In this document: positions 28,291 through 39,454 of the stretch, one piece after another
How the letters are laid out: every line of letters starts with the position of its first letter
Numbering within the stretch: the first letter of the stretch is position 1
Source of the DNA: Diphasiastrum complanatum
Lineage: Eukaryota > Streptophyta > Lycopodiopsida > Lycopodiales > Lycopodiaceae
Reading direction: 5' to 3'
DNA length: 64,000 bases
Assembly: GCA_029204225.1 (NCBI GenBank)
Contig: CM055111.1
Location: 7,257,365 to 7,321,364, forward strand
Translations under genes and position numbers: made by a program
The notes under the pieces: generated by a model
The model's input: the letters and a program-made list of their open reading frames with translations, nothing else
Told to the model about the DNA's origin: nothing
Database searches by the model: none

Positions 28291-28660
28291 GTTGGAAAGA
28301 GGTGTGTGAAAGATAGGTCAAACTCGAAAAGAAAAGAATTTGAATAAAAAGAATTTGAACGACTAGAAAGAAAACTTATTTTGCGTAGCGGAATAAACTA
28401 TCTTCCTCTGCGGAACAGCTCTCTCGTTCTAATCAGCTGCTAGATACAAAACAGTCTAATAGACAGTTTATGCTAAATGTAATCACAGCTTTGAGTATTC
28501 TAATTGCCCAACAGGATCTTAAAAATTAATTTATACTCTAAAACAAGTACAGTCCACTGAAGAGATTAGAGATGATTTGTATGTGGTACTACTGAAATCA
28601 GATTGAACGTGAAGTATAGTTCTGAAATAAATGGAAGAGCAATATGATAACGCGAGTTTC
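28291..28660 (-). mobile_element. LTR fragment related to element A
   Basis: It begins TGTTGGAAAGAGGTGTG, then AACTCGAAAAGAAAA, GACTAGAAAGAAAAC and TATCTTCCTCTG, matching the outer end of the LTR at 8704. The inner part diverges. It adjoins a reverse transcriptase fragment, the same arrangement as at 6647-6926. Confidence 0.6.
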
Positions 28661-28990
28661 TCAGACGTCAAAGAAACTGCTACAATAGAAAATGATAATA
28701 AAAGTTGAGTAGAAGAATGCTTGACTACTGGAGTGAAAGTCTCAATGTAATCGACGTTGTATACCTGAGAAAATCCTTTGGTGACAAGTCGAGCTTTCCT
28801 TCTGTTGATGCTTCTGTTTGCTTTGTACTTGACTTTGAAAATCCATTTACAATCAACTACGTTTCTGCTAGCAGGTAATTCGACAATCATCCATGTCTGG
28901 TTCTTGATAAGAGATGAATACTCTTTATCCATAGTTTCTTTCCAGAGATCGTAATTGGGCTGACTGAGTGCAAACATTGCAATCAAACTT
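28661..28990 (-). pseudogene. Copia reverse transcriptase N-terminal fragment
   Basis: Minus-strand text NYDLWKETMDKEYSSL, NQTWMIVELP, DCKWIFKVKYKANRS and RKARLVTKGFSQVYNVDY corresponds to the first part of copia RT, up to ETFTPVVK. The palm catalytic motifs are missing. It fuses to LTR sequence on one side and to an unrelated copia gag-protease fragment on the other. Confidence 0.8.
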
Positions 28991-28999
28991 GACACTACA

Positions 29000-29540
29000 T
29001 CCTTTTTCAACTAATTGACTCACACTCAACAAATTTCTAGAAAATGAAGAGACATACCACACATTTTCAAGCTTTGTTTTCTTCCTTGATTTAAGCCAAA
29101 TAAGAATGGTTCCTATTCCATGAATTAAATATTCAAACCATTTGAAACAAGAATGGACTCTTTAGAACTTGAATATGATGTGAATAAAGAAAAATACTCT
29201 CATTTTCAAGTGATATGTAACTTTGTCCCAATATCAATCCACCAAGGATTTTCCTCCATAGAAATTGTTGGTGCATCCAGCATGCCATGAGAGAATCCTC
29301 CTTAATGAAGCCATCTCCACCTTGATTGATGTAGCATGCTTGCCTTTCCTTTTGCTTTCTTTCATCATTCTTCTTCTTGTAGAACTTGAAGGCCAAACGC
29401 CCCATCTTGCCACAATTGTAGCACCTTGATTTGGACCTTCCATTTGCCTCCCTAGATTCCATGGTAAAAAGTACTTGTAAAAAAAGTACAAACTTGTGAA
29501 ATGATAATTCAAAGTGATTTTGTGACTCTAAAGACACTAG
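29000..29540 (-). pseudogene. Copia gag zinc knuckle and protease fragment, element E
   Basis: The minus strand shows the zinc knuckle CYNCGKMGRLAFKF (the His and last Cys positions decayed) near 29420. A decayed protease start (WWIDIGTKLHIS in a shifted frame, near 29245) follows. The end of the protease-linker, with NVWYVSSFSRNLLSVSQLVE in a third frame, lies near 29050. Frameshifts separate all three. It is joined at about 29000 to RT from another lineage. Confidence 0.65.
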
Positions 29541-30904
29541 ATTATCAATCTCACAACCAATGTCAATCTCTCCTTGTATCTAGATCTTGCCTCACACCAA
29601 AGATGAAGAACTCCAAGACTTTGAGCCAAATCCCTCCACAAGCTTAAAAAACACTTTAAAACACTCAAGGACTCCACAAAAAACTAAAAAAGAAAGTATT
29701 TGTGTGAAACTATGTGGCTATGGCACCAAAATCTCATCTAGATCACACACAAACTAGATTGACAATGCAAAATCATAAATTCTTGATGATCTAAGATAGA
29801 TATAAGCAATCCTTGGCATGTCTCACCAATTTGGGTGCCCTACCCACCTTCATTTAAATTCCAATAACTTTTTCAAGACAAGTCCTTTTGGCTTGAAAAC
29901 AATTGCCTCACAAACTAGACTTTACTAACTTTCCAACAAGCAATCATACAGTAGATTTGGATCTACCTTGGAGAAACGCCAACCATCCAAATTTTGGTAA
30001 TCTCACATGTGACTGATCACCTCAGTCTGTACATTATCCAGCATCGACCAATTCATCATGATTTTGATCCCTTTTGATCTCAAAATCCACTTGATTGCAA
30101 ACTATGTCCAAACTAGCTCTCAAAACCTTGTTTTTTCAGGCAATTTTTCACATCAAACTTGACGTATGCAATTCATCCTCCACTCTTAAGTTGAATTTGA
30201 AGTCTCAAAATGTGTGATTCTTCTCTCTCACTAAGATGTGTGTTTCAAAGAGCTAGATCCACTTAGTAAGTTCTTGATCACAAATGAGAGATCAATCTCC
30301 GCCAATGTCAATCAACTTGAGTTACTAGATCTTGCCTTTCACAAATGAAGGAACTCCAAGAGAATTTGGATCACATGAGTTTCACACACCTCTATGCCTC
30401 TATTTCAAGCCAAAAAACAACTCAATAACTATGAATAGGAGTGAAACAATGTGACTAGGATCTCAAAATCTCAAAACCCATATTGACAATGCCACCTTGA
30501 GTTTTCTAATGCAACCACCCAGATTTGGTGCTCTTTGGAAAAAGTCACCAGGTTGGGTGCCCAACCTACCTCCAAAAAAATGCCAATAACTTGACCTATA
30601 GTGAACCAATTACTTGAGATCTCTTGCACCTAAATCTACACTCAAATAGCTCTCCAACAAGTATTTACTTGCACAATTTGGATCACCCCATAGAAAATAA
30701 TAAATCCTTAAAATGGAGGCATCCACAAGTGCTCTGAGCACAGTAGTCCATACTGTACTTTGCAGATCCAAATCATCATGATTTTGGCCTCTCTTGATGC
30801 CAAAATCCCTTGGAAGCTAGTTACTTAAGATCCTCTACCACCCTCTTAGCCTTGACTTTCACTCTCAAATCTTGATCATAGATGCATTTCATCACACCTT
30901 AAGT
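29540..30904 (-). repeat. Leader of element E present twice in tandem
   Basis: About 29550-30190 and 30280-30904 are parallel copies at roughly 725 bp offset. Shared landmarks in order are CAATCTC, TAGATCTTGCCT, GAAGAACTCCAAG versus GAAGGAACTCCAAG, GGTGCCCTACCCACCT versus GGTGCCCAACCTACCT, and TCATCATGATTTTG. Neither has a coding frame. The duplication is older than point divergence would suggest for a recent slip. Confidence 0.65.
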
Positions 30905-30917
30905 GGCTCTGATACCA
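30905..30917 (-). promoter_or_regulatory. Primer-binding site of element E
   Basis: GGCTCTGATACCA is the complement of the initiator-Met tRNA site, adjacent to the LTR at 30918. Confidence 0.85.
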
Positions 30918-31724
30918 TGTGAAGGTTTCACATATGTGAAGACCTGCCCAACACCCACAATGATCTTCTAAAGTAATTTGTGATTGCACATAGATCTATT
31001 ATATAGATTGTTTCCTACAATCTTCCTAGATTCGATTCTAAGGCAACAACACAATTTCATGCGTAATGAATCCTCATTCAAGTGACACTCAAAGAAATCA
31101 AAGTACATGAAAAAAATAAGTTTCCAATTTGCTTTGAGAGAGAGAAAAATAGATTACTCTCGATTAGAGAGATAAAGTGAGTGAGCCCTCAAGTAGAGAG
31201 AGAATATGAGGAAAAACAATGTGTATCACATAGATTGCTTCACAAAAACTTGTATGTACAATAAGAGAGCATGTCCATATAGGAGTAGCTTGAGATCTAG
31301 CATGAGGAATACTTGAATATGATTGGACATCATGGATTCCACCTCTCATGATAATTGGACCTCTAGATCCCCACCTCTCTCCATGATTGGAGCAACTAGC
31401 TAGAGCTCACAATATGATTGGCCAAGTGATTTGAACCTCTAAACATGATTGGGTCAACCATTTTTCACCTCCTAATGTGATTGGCTTTAGCATCTACACC
31501 TCTTCATTTAATTGGGCCATATTTGACTTTGAGATGTGGATTTGATTGCATACTAGCAAAATACCAATTCTTACATTTTGTGACACGTGTCACCATCTCA
31601 CTAGGACTCGACTTGGAGGCCTCTTGGCTTTTAAAATCAACTTGAAAATATGTACAAGACACTAGTGGACATTTGTACAATAGGTTGACAAATCAAGCAA
31701 GCTAAATTTTGTCTATTTTTCACA
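30918..31724 (-). mobile_element. 5' LTR of copia element E (807 bp)
   Basis: It begins TGTGAAGGTTTCACA and ends CTATTTTTCACA, so the TGTGAA/TTCACA termini match those of the D LTR. Internally GAGAGAGAATA and repeated TGATTGGAC-type text link it to the relic at 4560-5190. TCACATATGTGA near the start is a broken form of the G-box palindrome seen in D. Confidence 0.8.
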
Positions 31725-31899
31725 CCACTACTTCTCCATTTTTATTTGCCGCTCCTGAAGATGGAACTGGTTTGTTGATATCTTCTGGCCTGATTGGTTG
31801 CTTAACCATCATCATCCGTAGGGTTAGTGGTGAGACTGGTGCAATGAACTCTGGGATTATCTCCACCTCCTCATCTACAAGATCGTCTTCATCGAAATA

Positions 31900-33250
31900 T
31901 TAAAGTGTGTCTACATCGATGACGTCATCTTGCTTCAGAGTAGAGGGGTCTTCATCCTCTTCAGCCCTTGGGCACTGGTATTTTTGCTGCTTGACCTTGA
32001 TCTTGGTCTTCTCGGTCTAAAACAACTACGTCAGTCTTTTTTGCTTCGTCGTCATGAGTGGGATCAGTTGCAATTTTGTGTTCTGCTTGTGTGGTTGTAG
32101 GCAGCTCCCTTTCTCCCATCCCTAAAACTGTTGCCTATGTTTGCTGGGAACAAGGGGGTGAGGTAATATCTTGAAACGATCCCGAGATGGTAATTGGGAT
32201 TGGGTGCTTCTAGCTAGTGATTGTACTGGGTGTCCCTGAGCTGGATCTGAGGTGAGGAGGTAGCAGGTGATGTTCTGCGTTGTCGGGTATGTCTCGTCTG
32301 GAGGCTACCTTCCTCTTCATCTTCATCAGCTTCATTGCTGGAGGAAACATCTTCATAGCTGGCCATCTTTGTGTTCTGCTTCCTGAGAGTCAGCTTCATT
32401 GTCTTTGATGGTGTTGGGCTATTAGACTCCATCTCGGATTCTGGAGGTGGTCTGTGGGCAGTCATCTTATTCCTTGACTTCTTCAGTGGTGGTGTGGTAT
32501 CAGCAAGTTGTGATGGCTAATCATGTCTTTTCTTGACTTGGCGCTCAGGAAGTATAACAGCTTGGTGGAAAGCTGTAGCTGAAGTTGTGGATGGTGTATA
32601 GCCTCGGCTAGAAACAACATCCCTTGAAGCTAGAGCAATCTTCAAGTCAATGGAGGATTGACTTCGAGCCAAATCAAAGAAAATATAGCCTAGAGAGGTA
32701 ACTGGGGATCTCTTTCGTAAGGCAGTAATAAGTTGTTTGGAGATGAACCCGGACCAATTGTACATGTCCTGTCGGCCCTCATAGGATTCTCCCAGCAGGG
32801 CAAAAATTTGGAGGGGAATCCTCAATAGATGGACCTTTCACATATACGTGTACTTAGTGAGGTAAACACATGCAACTCCCAATTCCTTGCACTTGATGGC
32901 CTCGAGGAGAATGTCGTTATTTTATTTGTCGATAGTGGTATTAAGGAATCTGGGTGGCGTATGGCTATTGTATCATGTTGGTCAGCTTGACTGGTTTCTC
33001 CAGGCCCCTAGGGAAGCCAAAGGTGGTGAGGTTGCTGCCAACCAAGTAGACAAATGACTGAAAATTTGGGAGATCAATTCGAAATGTCAACTGTCTCTGA
33101 TCAAAATTTTCATAGGCTTGGTACATAAGATAGAGGCTCTGGTGGCCTTTCCATTGGGGAACATAAAGTGGGAGCAAAAATCAAGGAAGTCAAATGGGAT
33201 GTACATGACATGGCGCTGAGGCAAGAAACTTCGAAAATAGAAGAACAAAC
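31900..33250 (-). pseudogene. Unidentified degenerate reading region downstream of Ty3 pol
   Basis: Minus-strand frames join into a protein-like reading with several stops and shifts. One part is hydrophobic and aromatic (HVMYIPFDFLDF, LPNFQSFVYLVGSNLTTFGF). A middle part has MYNWSGFISKQLITAL and GYIFFDLARSQSSIDL. The C-terminal part is acidic and Ser/Pro-rich (SSSNEADEDEEEGSL). I do not recognise a family. It lies on the same strand as, and just beyond, the Ty3 integrase end, so it may be an extra gene carried by that element or a captured host fragment. Confidence 0.4.
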
Positions 33251-33259
33251 AGTGTAGAC

Positions 33260-33534
33260 GTCGGATGCATTTTTCGTTAGATGCAAAGGACTCGTCGGAT
33301 GCAAATGAGTCGTCAAATGGAAATTGCCGGATGCAGATGAGTTGTTGGACGGAAATTGTCGGATGCAAATGAGTCGTCAGACAAAAATCGTCGGATTCAT
33401 CTTGTCGAATGCAATCGTCGGATGCAAATGAGTCGTCAGACGGAAATCGTCGGATGCATCTCATCGGATGCAATCATCGGATGCAAGTGAGTCGTCGGAC
33501 AAAAATCGACGGATGCATCTTGTCAGATAGAACC
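33260..33534. repeat. Minisatellite with 59-bp higher-order unit
   Basis: Three consecutive 59-bp units (33358-33416, 33417-33475, 33476-33534) each consist of a 32-mer (starting GTCGGATGCAAATGAGTCGT), a 14-mer (GTCGGATGCATCTT) and a 13-mer (GTCGGATGCAATC). Three additional 32-34-mer units precede them (33260-33357). All subunits open with GTCGGATGCA or a close variant. Confidence 0.92.
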
Positions 33535-33689
33535 TATTGTTGGAGGGAAAAAGTATTTTTGATTATTTTTTTTTTGAGTAAGTGTAAAATCAATGGGTTT
33601 TCAAAAAACTTGGGAAGAAATATACATGGAAGGAAAAAACAGAAAAGTATAAGATAGAATATTAAAAAAAAAGATATTTCTACATAGGA

Positions 33690-35090
33690 CTTACCGAAAA
33701 ATTATCCTCGTAGTACCTCCGTAGTCGGCTACCATTGACTAATGTGTCAAGGGGTATGCCTTCTAGGGTTTCTAATTGGACTGCACCATTGGTGAAAATT
33801 TTGACAACATAAGGACCTTGGCTACAAAATTCATTTTTCCTGGATGGACCTTGGAAGATGTATAAAGTAAAACTTTATCACCATCATGAATATCCTTAGT
33901 CCCTACATGACGATCATGCCAAGCCTTATGCCATCGTTTATAAACTAACTATGCGTGATAAGATATAAGTCATGTTTTACATAGTTTCGTTAACGTAAAG
34001 AGTCTATTTTGAACTTGGTGTTGATAAGCACTATCGTCACACAAGTCAGTGGCATATGCTAAAGTGACGCATAGAGAAGGAATTAAAAACTCTACTGGCA
34101 TAATAGCCTCTTGGCCATATACCAGCTCAAATGGTGTTTTCCAACTCGTGGCTCGTGTTGATGTTGTTCAATATGCCCAGATAGCAGAAAATAATTTTGT
34201 TTTCCAATATGATCAACTTGTTTATACTATCTTGGTTAAGATTTTACAAATCATTTTGTTCATGAATTCAGCTAATCCATTGCCTCTAGGATAGTACGGG
34301 GTGCTCTTTTGTTGTATAACGAAGTAATGAGTCAGTAAACTGTTGATTACTCATTAAGGAAGTGAGAACCTCGATTACTAACAAGCTCTATTGGACAGCC
34401 AAATCGAGTGATAATATTTTTTTCATAGAGAAAGCATGCTACAGATCATTGCATCTACTTTGCGCATTGCTCTAGCCTCTATCCATTTTGTCGCATAATT
34501 AGTGGCAATCAAGATGTATCGGGATTGTGTGCCACGTGCTTCTAGACTAATAGGTCCAACAAAATTGATATCCCATTTGTGAAATGCTTCACTTTCAAGT
34601 ATTGGAGTAAGGAGATTGTGGTCGGCTTTTTTTATATCCTCTGCGTGTTGACAAACATCGCAAACTTTTATATAAGCATAAGTGTCTTTGAAAAGGGTTG
34701 GCCACCAAAATCCTGCCAGAAGAATTGCCCTAGCAGTAGCATTGGAGGAGAAATGTCCACCCCCCATACCTTCAATTGTCAAGGCAATAATCTGTCGGAC
34801 TTCAGATTCGTGGGCACAATGTCGTGTAATACCATCAACACCTAACTTATATAATTGTCCCGCAATACGATGATATGGCAAGGATTTCACGATAATTTTT
34901 ATTTTTTGCGGTTTCGTCAACTGAGGATCTATTTCCCTAGTGGCTAAATATCTAGTGATATCATTTGCCCATAACGGAGTCGCATCTACATAAAATAGAC
35001 ACGCATCTAGTAACTCGTCATTTATTGGCTCATCAGATGCTTCAGCATTGGGTAATCGTGAAAGGTGATCAACCAAAAAATGTTGTGATC
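33690..35090 (-). pseudogene. Ty3-type (gypsy) pol relic: RNase H end and integrase
   Basis: On the minus strand VDHLSRLPN (the usual RNase H/integrase linker, near 35070) is followed by an H2C2 zinc region. That region contains GHFSSNATARAILLAGFWWP and CDVCQHAED. The integrase core starts WDINFVGPIS and continues with YILIATNYATKWIEA (near 34500). A stop at about 34420 is followed by RFGCPIELVSNRGSHFLNE in another frame. Near 33700-33790, TLVNGSRLRRYYED closes the integrase tail. RT and gag are absent. The wording suits a non-chromodomain, Tat/Athila-like plant lineage, but this is only an impression. Confidence 0.85.
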
Positions 35091-35699
35091 CTTTTCAAAT
35101 AACAACTTGATAGTTGAATTCTAAAAGAATCAACAGCCTTTCGTGCAATTCATCCTGTTTTGCATGGTTTATTCAAGAGATAAAGAAGCGCATGATGGTT
35201 CATATAAAAGACAAAAAGGGAGCTTTTTATGCATTGTATCTACTCCATGTCCAAATGAGAAGAGCCTCCACGAGTTTGATACAACACTAAGCTCCTTGAT
35301 CATTCTTGTTTTCTTGAGTGATGCATTTATGATCTTGCCCTTCCATTCCTTGTGTGTGGTTGTAGATTTAATGTAGTTGTGGAATAGAGTAGTGTAGATT
35401 AGCTTTCTTGCCTTTGTGGATTAAAGTAGGATTTAACATTCAAGTAAACTATATAGGCTAGAAATGTGGTATAGATCTTGCATATTCTTGACATTCTAGT
35501 TCTTGATGTTCTTGGAGTGTCCAAGAATCAAGAAATGTGTGTTTCTTGATTTTTGGGCATTTGACATGCTGTCCATTTAGTTTCTTATTTCTTGATTCTA
35601 TTTTTCAATCATGTTCAAGAGTAGTTTCTGGTTTTGTAATAGATTAGCATTCCGAATGTTTGTTACAGCTCCTAGGATCTTGAAAAGCGAGCAACTGTG
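35091..35699. other. No recognisable gene
   Basis: This is non-coding spacer between the Ty3 relic and copia relic F. Frequent short TTCTTGAT motifs (35485-35600) give a mildly repetitive look, without a defined unit. Confidence 0.4.
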
Positions 35700-37190
35700 C
35701 TGCATTGCAAATCTTGAACTTGTTCACTATGGCTTGCCTTGTAACATAGTTAGCTCATCCATCGGCAAGTGCCCAATCATAAATAGCAATGCGTGTGAAG
35801 CCCTGAAGTCATCCTCTGATAGGCAGGGTAGAAACATATGTAGAAGTGAGCATCGAGAACATCAATCTGCAAAGCAATCTCAAACTCATAAAGTTTAGGT
35901 GATGTAAGTGTCTATGCCATAAATCATTTTGAGAAGATGTGGTTGTTACCAATCCATTGCACTTGGAAACCATAGCATTCCACTTGTACAACCCACATGA
36001 TTTGTCATGAAAGCCATCCTTTGTAGTCCTGTTTTATATCTTTGACCTGCCACCCCTTATTGCTAAATTCAACCTTTAGCATATGATCAGTCATCGTTCC
36101 AACAGAAAACAAACTTTTTGCAAGCCAAAAACATACAAGACATTTTCAATTACCTTGATCTGTCCATCAAAAAATCATACATGTATGTTGTCGATGCCCT
36201 GAATTTGGCACTCATCTCCATTGGCTTGAGCAACCATGTTCCCATCATCTATCAACTTCAGATCTTTGAACCAAAATTTTTTGCTCGTCATGTTCTTATT
36301 GCTCCCAAATCTATGAACCAATGTTCATTATCTAGAGTCTTGTGATGCCAATGCAGTCACAAATGCTGTACTGGGATTAGCATTCTCATTGTCAACATCG
36401 TCCTCAACAATATTGATGAGTCACTTCACTTTGTGCATCTTGATGTCCACCTCTTTCTTGTGGCAATCTCTCGCCCAATGGCCTAGCTTTTGAAAATATA
36501 AGCATTTTTCCTTTTTCTTTTTTCCTAACAATGATCCCTGATCGTCTTTAGCAGCATTCGGCTTCCTTTGTTGCTTCTTGAATTTAGGCTTCCCCTTGGC
36601 CAACATTGTCTGATATTTTGATGGTGGTTTTTGGGAATTCACCAGTTCGTGTATTTGTTCCTTCTGCAACACAATGCCATGAAGATCTTCAAACATAGGT
36701 CATCTCTCCCTTTATGCAATGCCACTTATAAAAATATGAAATGGTTCTGCCAATCCATTCATTATCGTATGTACCAGTTCTACATCTCGTATTGGTTCAT
36801 CAATCATAGTGAGTTGGTGGTCTCTCACATTCCTCCATGCAAATTGTGTTCAATTTTTTTCTTAAGAACATCATCCGTGATGGGTTCACTACTTGGTACT
36901 ATGCTTTGAGATGCTTCCCAAGCACCTCTCACTGTTATGGCTTCACCAATATGCGCAATGACGTGTTCTTTCACCAAACCCTTTGCACCTTCTTGTCATA
37001 GGTCCGCATATCTGTAGGAGTTGTATTCGGCCTCAATTCTATTACTATATCCTAGAGCTCCTTCTCCATAAGGATGATTTTCATCTTAAATTTCCATGTG
37101 TCGTATTTGGAGACACCATCCAACTTGCTAGCCTTGCCCAAAACTGACTCATTCACATTTGCGATGTCCAAACGGCTTAAATATGCATCT
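35700..37190 (-). pseudogene. Ty1/copia gag-protease-preintegrase relic, element F
   Basis: Minus strand, from about 37140 down: gag text KYDTWKFKMKIILMEKEL with a shifted continuation (GEAITVRGAWEASQS), then LHGIVLQKEQIHELV and a zinc knuckle CLYFQKLGHWARDC (second Cys replaced by Phe, near 36490). The protease is HWFIDLGA (Ser of DSGA replaced by Leu, near 36315), and the pre-integrase is LWHRHLHHLNFMSL (near 35915). Integrase and everything after it are missing. Stops and shifts are frequent, so this is an old copy. No LTR or primer site could be found next to it. Confidence 0.75.
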
Positions 37191-39287
37191 GTAGGCTAAA
37201 AAGAGTGCTCCAAGGGCAATGGCGATGTCAGAAGCTCAAAATAATGACTTGTTAATTTTTCCTTACCAGGCCCCCCATTGCTAAGGTGGCAAATTGAGAG
37301 CCAAGTTTGCTTCGAAATGTAAAATGCTTCCCGCCACATGCTGCCAACTACCCGCTTTCTAAAAGGGGATCCACTGAGTAGTTTCTCTGTGGCAATCACT
37401 CTATTTTTGGTACTATAGCCTTTCATTTGGTCAAAATAAGCTTAAGGACATCAAAATTGGGGCATTCCTAGCTTTTGAACAGTTTCTTCGAGTTGAAAAA
37501 CTTCACCCTTCACAAAATTCAGGGACTTCGGTCCAATTCAATCTGAATATTTTAGTGAATTTGAAGTGCATTCTGCACTTTAGACCCTTTCATTTGAAGT
37601 TTAGATTAACACTTTTTAGCAGATCCGACAGTCCTTAATCCTACGGCCCATGTAGCTCTCCCAAAGGCATAATCTCCATCGTTGATCCAAATTCAGCCTA
37701 ATCCTATGGCTATTCATGGATCTATTCACCGAAATAGACTCTTGCAAGTGCTAGCTCCGATCCCTATCCATAGTGCATCCAATATGATTTGCATACAAGC
37801 TAATTTGCCCAGCTAAAGCACCCATGTCTACCATTGTACAGCTCAAAATTTGATATTGTGTGGAGAAAGATCACACTTTTATCACCTCAAACCCTGACTC
37901 ACCAATTTTTTTACTTGGGTTGCTCTCCACCTTCTTTTGAGATTTTGCTTAAAGATGCATGCTTCTCTGAGGTCTCGCTATGGTGTCTTAGTGTTGGAGC
38001 TGATGGCACATTGATTCATGCAAGAACAAGTGCACACAATTGCCCATTTCCATCGGAGAAAATGATCCTAGCCTTTTTCACCTTATATCGCAAATCTACT
38101 AGGTTAATTGTCTGGAGACAAATCTCTGACATAAACCTCAGAATATCTCCATGGCTGGTTGACAATGTAATTAGCTTCCTTCCTGTCCTTACGGCATCCA
38201 AAACGGTGCACAAACAGCGAAGAAATCACCAGTTATAAAAAAAAAACCGTAATCCCAAACCCGGTTTCAATTTTCAACTGGCTTCAAATACAATGTCAAA
38301 TGGGATTTTGCAACCTAAGCATCATACACATACAGCTTTCAACCTTCAGTAGTTACGAACATAATGTGAAAAGCCACCATTAGCACACTAGTGAACATGA
38401 TCATCATTAGACAACCTCATATCAGAGAGAATTTGGAATCAAGCCAAGTTCGAGTTATATACCTAAAATAATCTCCCATCTCTTATTGAGAAATTTCTAA
38501 TAGATGCAATTAACCACATGTTGCAAGTAAGCTATGCACAGGCCCCTTATGACCATATGTAATTTTGGGACTTGGGTTGCATTTAGTCAACTACTAATCA
38601 ATCATTCTATGCTTGAATGGATTGAGAATCCTATACATCATTCGATACTTTAGTGAGTTGTCTCCATGAGTGTTATGGGCTATGGTGGTAGGAACCCTAT
38701 GGCTATAGTGTTCAAGGGATTTGATCAAGGATGTTGGTATGGTTCTCGTTGCATGTGAGTACATGTTGCACTATGAGGATGGGAGATTATTTTGATATCC
38801 ATTTCACTATTGTTGCTTAGGTGGGTGATTATCCTAGGAGCTCCAAAAAAAAAAACACTAGGGCTTGGCACCACTTGTACTCTAAATTGTTGAGGTTTGC
38901 TCTATGACCATAGTTCCTATAGTCCTAAGCACTACATCTCCATCAATGCGATAGTCCCATTTGGGTATGAAATTCAAAAGTTATTGTTAAAACTTAGTGA
39001 ACATTGGGTGTGCATTTTTAGATTCCTATAGCTCATAGGTGAGCATGGACTGTGCTCTACTATAGGGAGGTGAGTATGATGTCCTAATCTTTTGTTTGTT
39101 GTTTCATTGAGCCTATATATAATTCGATGTCACCAAACCTTTCCAATAATTATGGAGTTCTTATATAGGGAGATGAGACTTAGAGGAGATACTCTCTCAC
39201 AAGTGGGGTTTCATGAGCAAAGTAGAAGAAACCCCTTCTTTCATGACTAAAAAGGAGTCTGGTATGTGATAAAGCTTGGTCACCAAA

Positions 39288-39289
<2 letters not shown>
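37191..39289. other. No gene identified; downstream flank of NSP2
   Basis: Open frames of 65-134 codons (for example 37834-38238 on + and its antisense) have no motif I can assign. The stretch could include decayed exons, but nothing is clear. It ends at the compound microsatellite 3' of the GRAS gene. Confidence 0.4.

Positions 39290-39353
<64 letters not shown>
39290..39353. repeat. Compound (GT)21(GA)11 microsatellite
   Basis: A GT run at 39290-39332 passes directly into GA to 39353. It lies about 100 bp beyond the NSP2 stop codon, so it may be inside the 3' UTR. Confidence 0.95.
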
Positions 39354-39355
<2 letters not shown>

Positions 39356-39454
39356 GCAAGCTGCTACAACAATTTCCATGGATTGCGCAATGAATTTTGC
39401 AAAGGATCAATTACAACTACACCAAAATCGTGCAATGTACAAACAAGGTTACAG

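Noticed and set aside
33260-33534. CRISPR array
   Set aside because: Units are contiguous 13-, 14- and 32-mers sharing one seed with no unique spacers, in a plant context; it is a minisatellite.
37834-38238. Possible host exon of 134 codons and its antisense frame
   Set aside because: No recognisable domain, no splice context that I can defend, and both strands are equally open.
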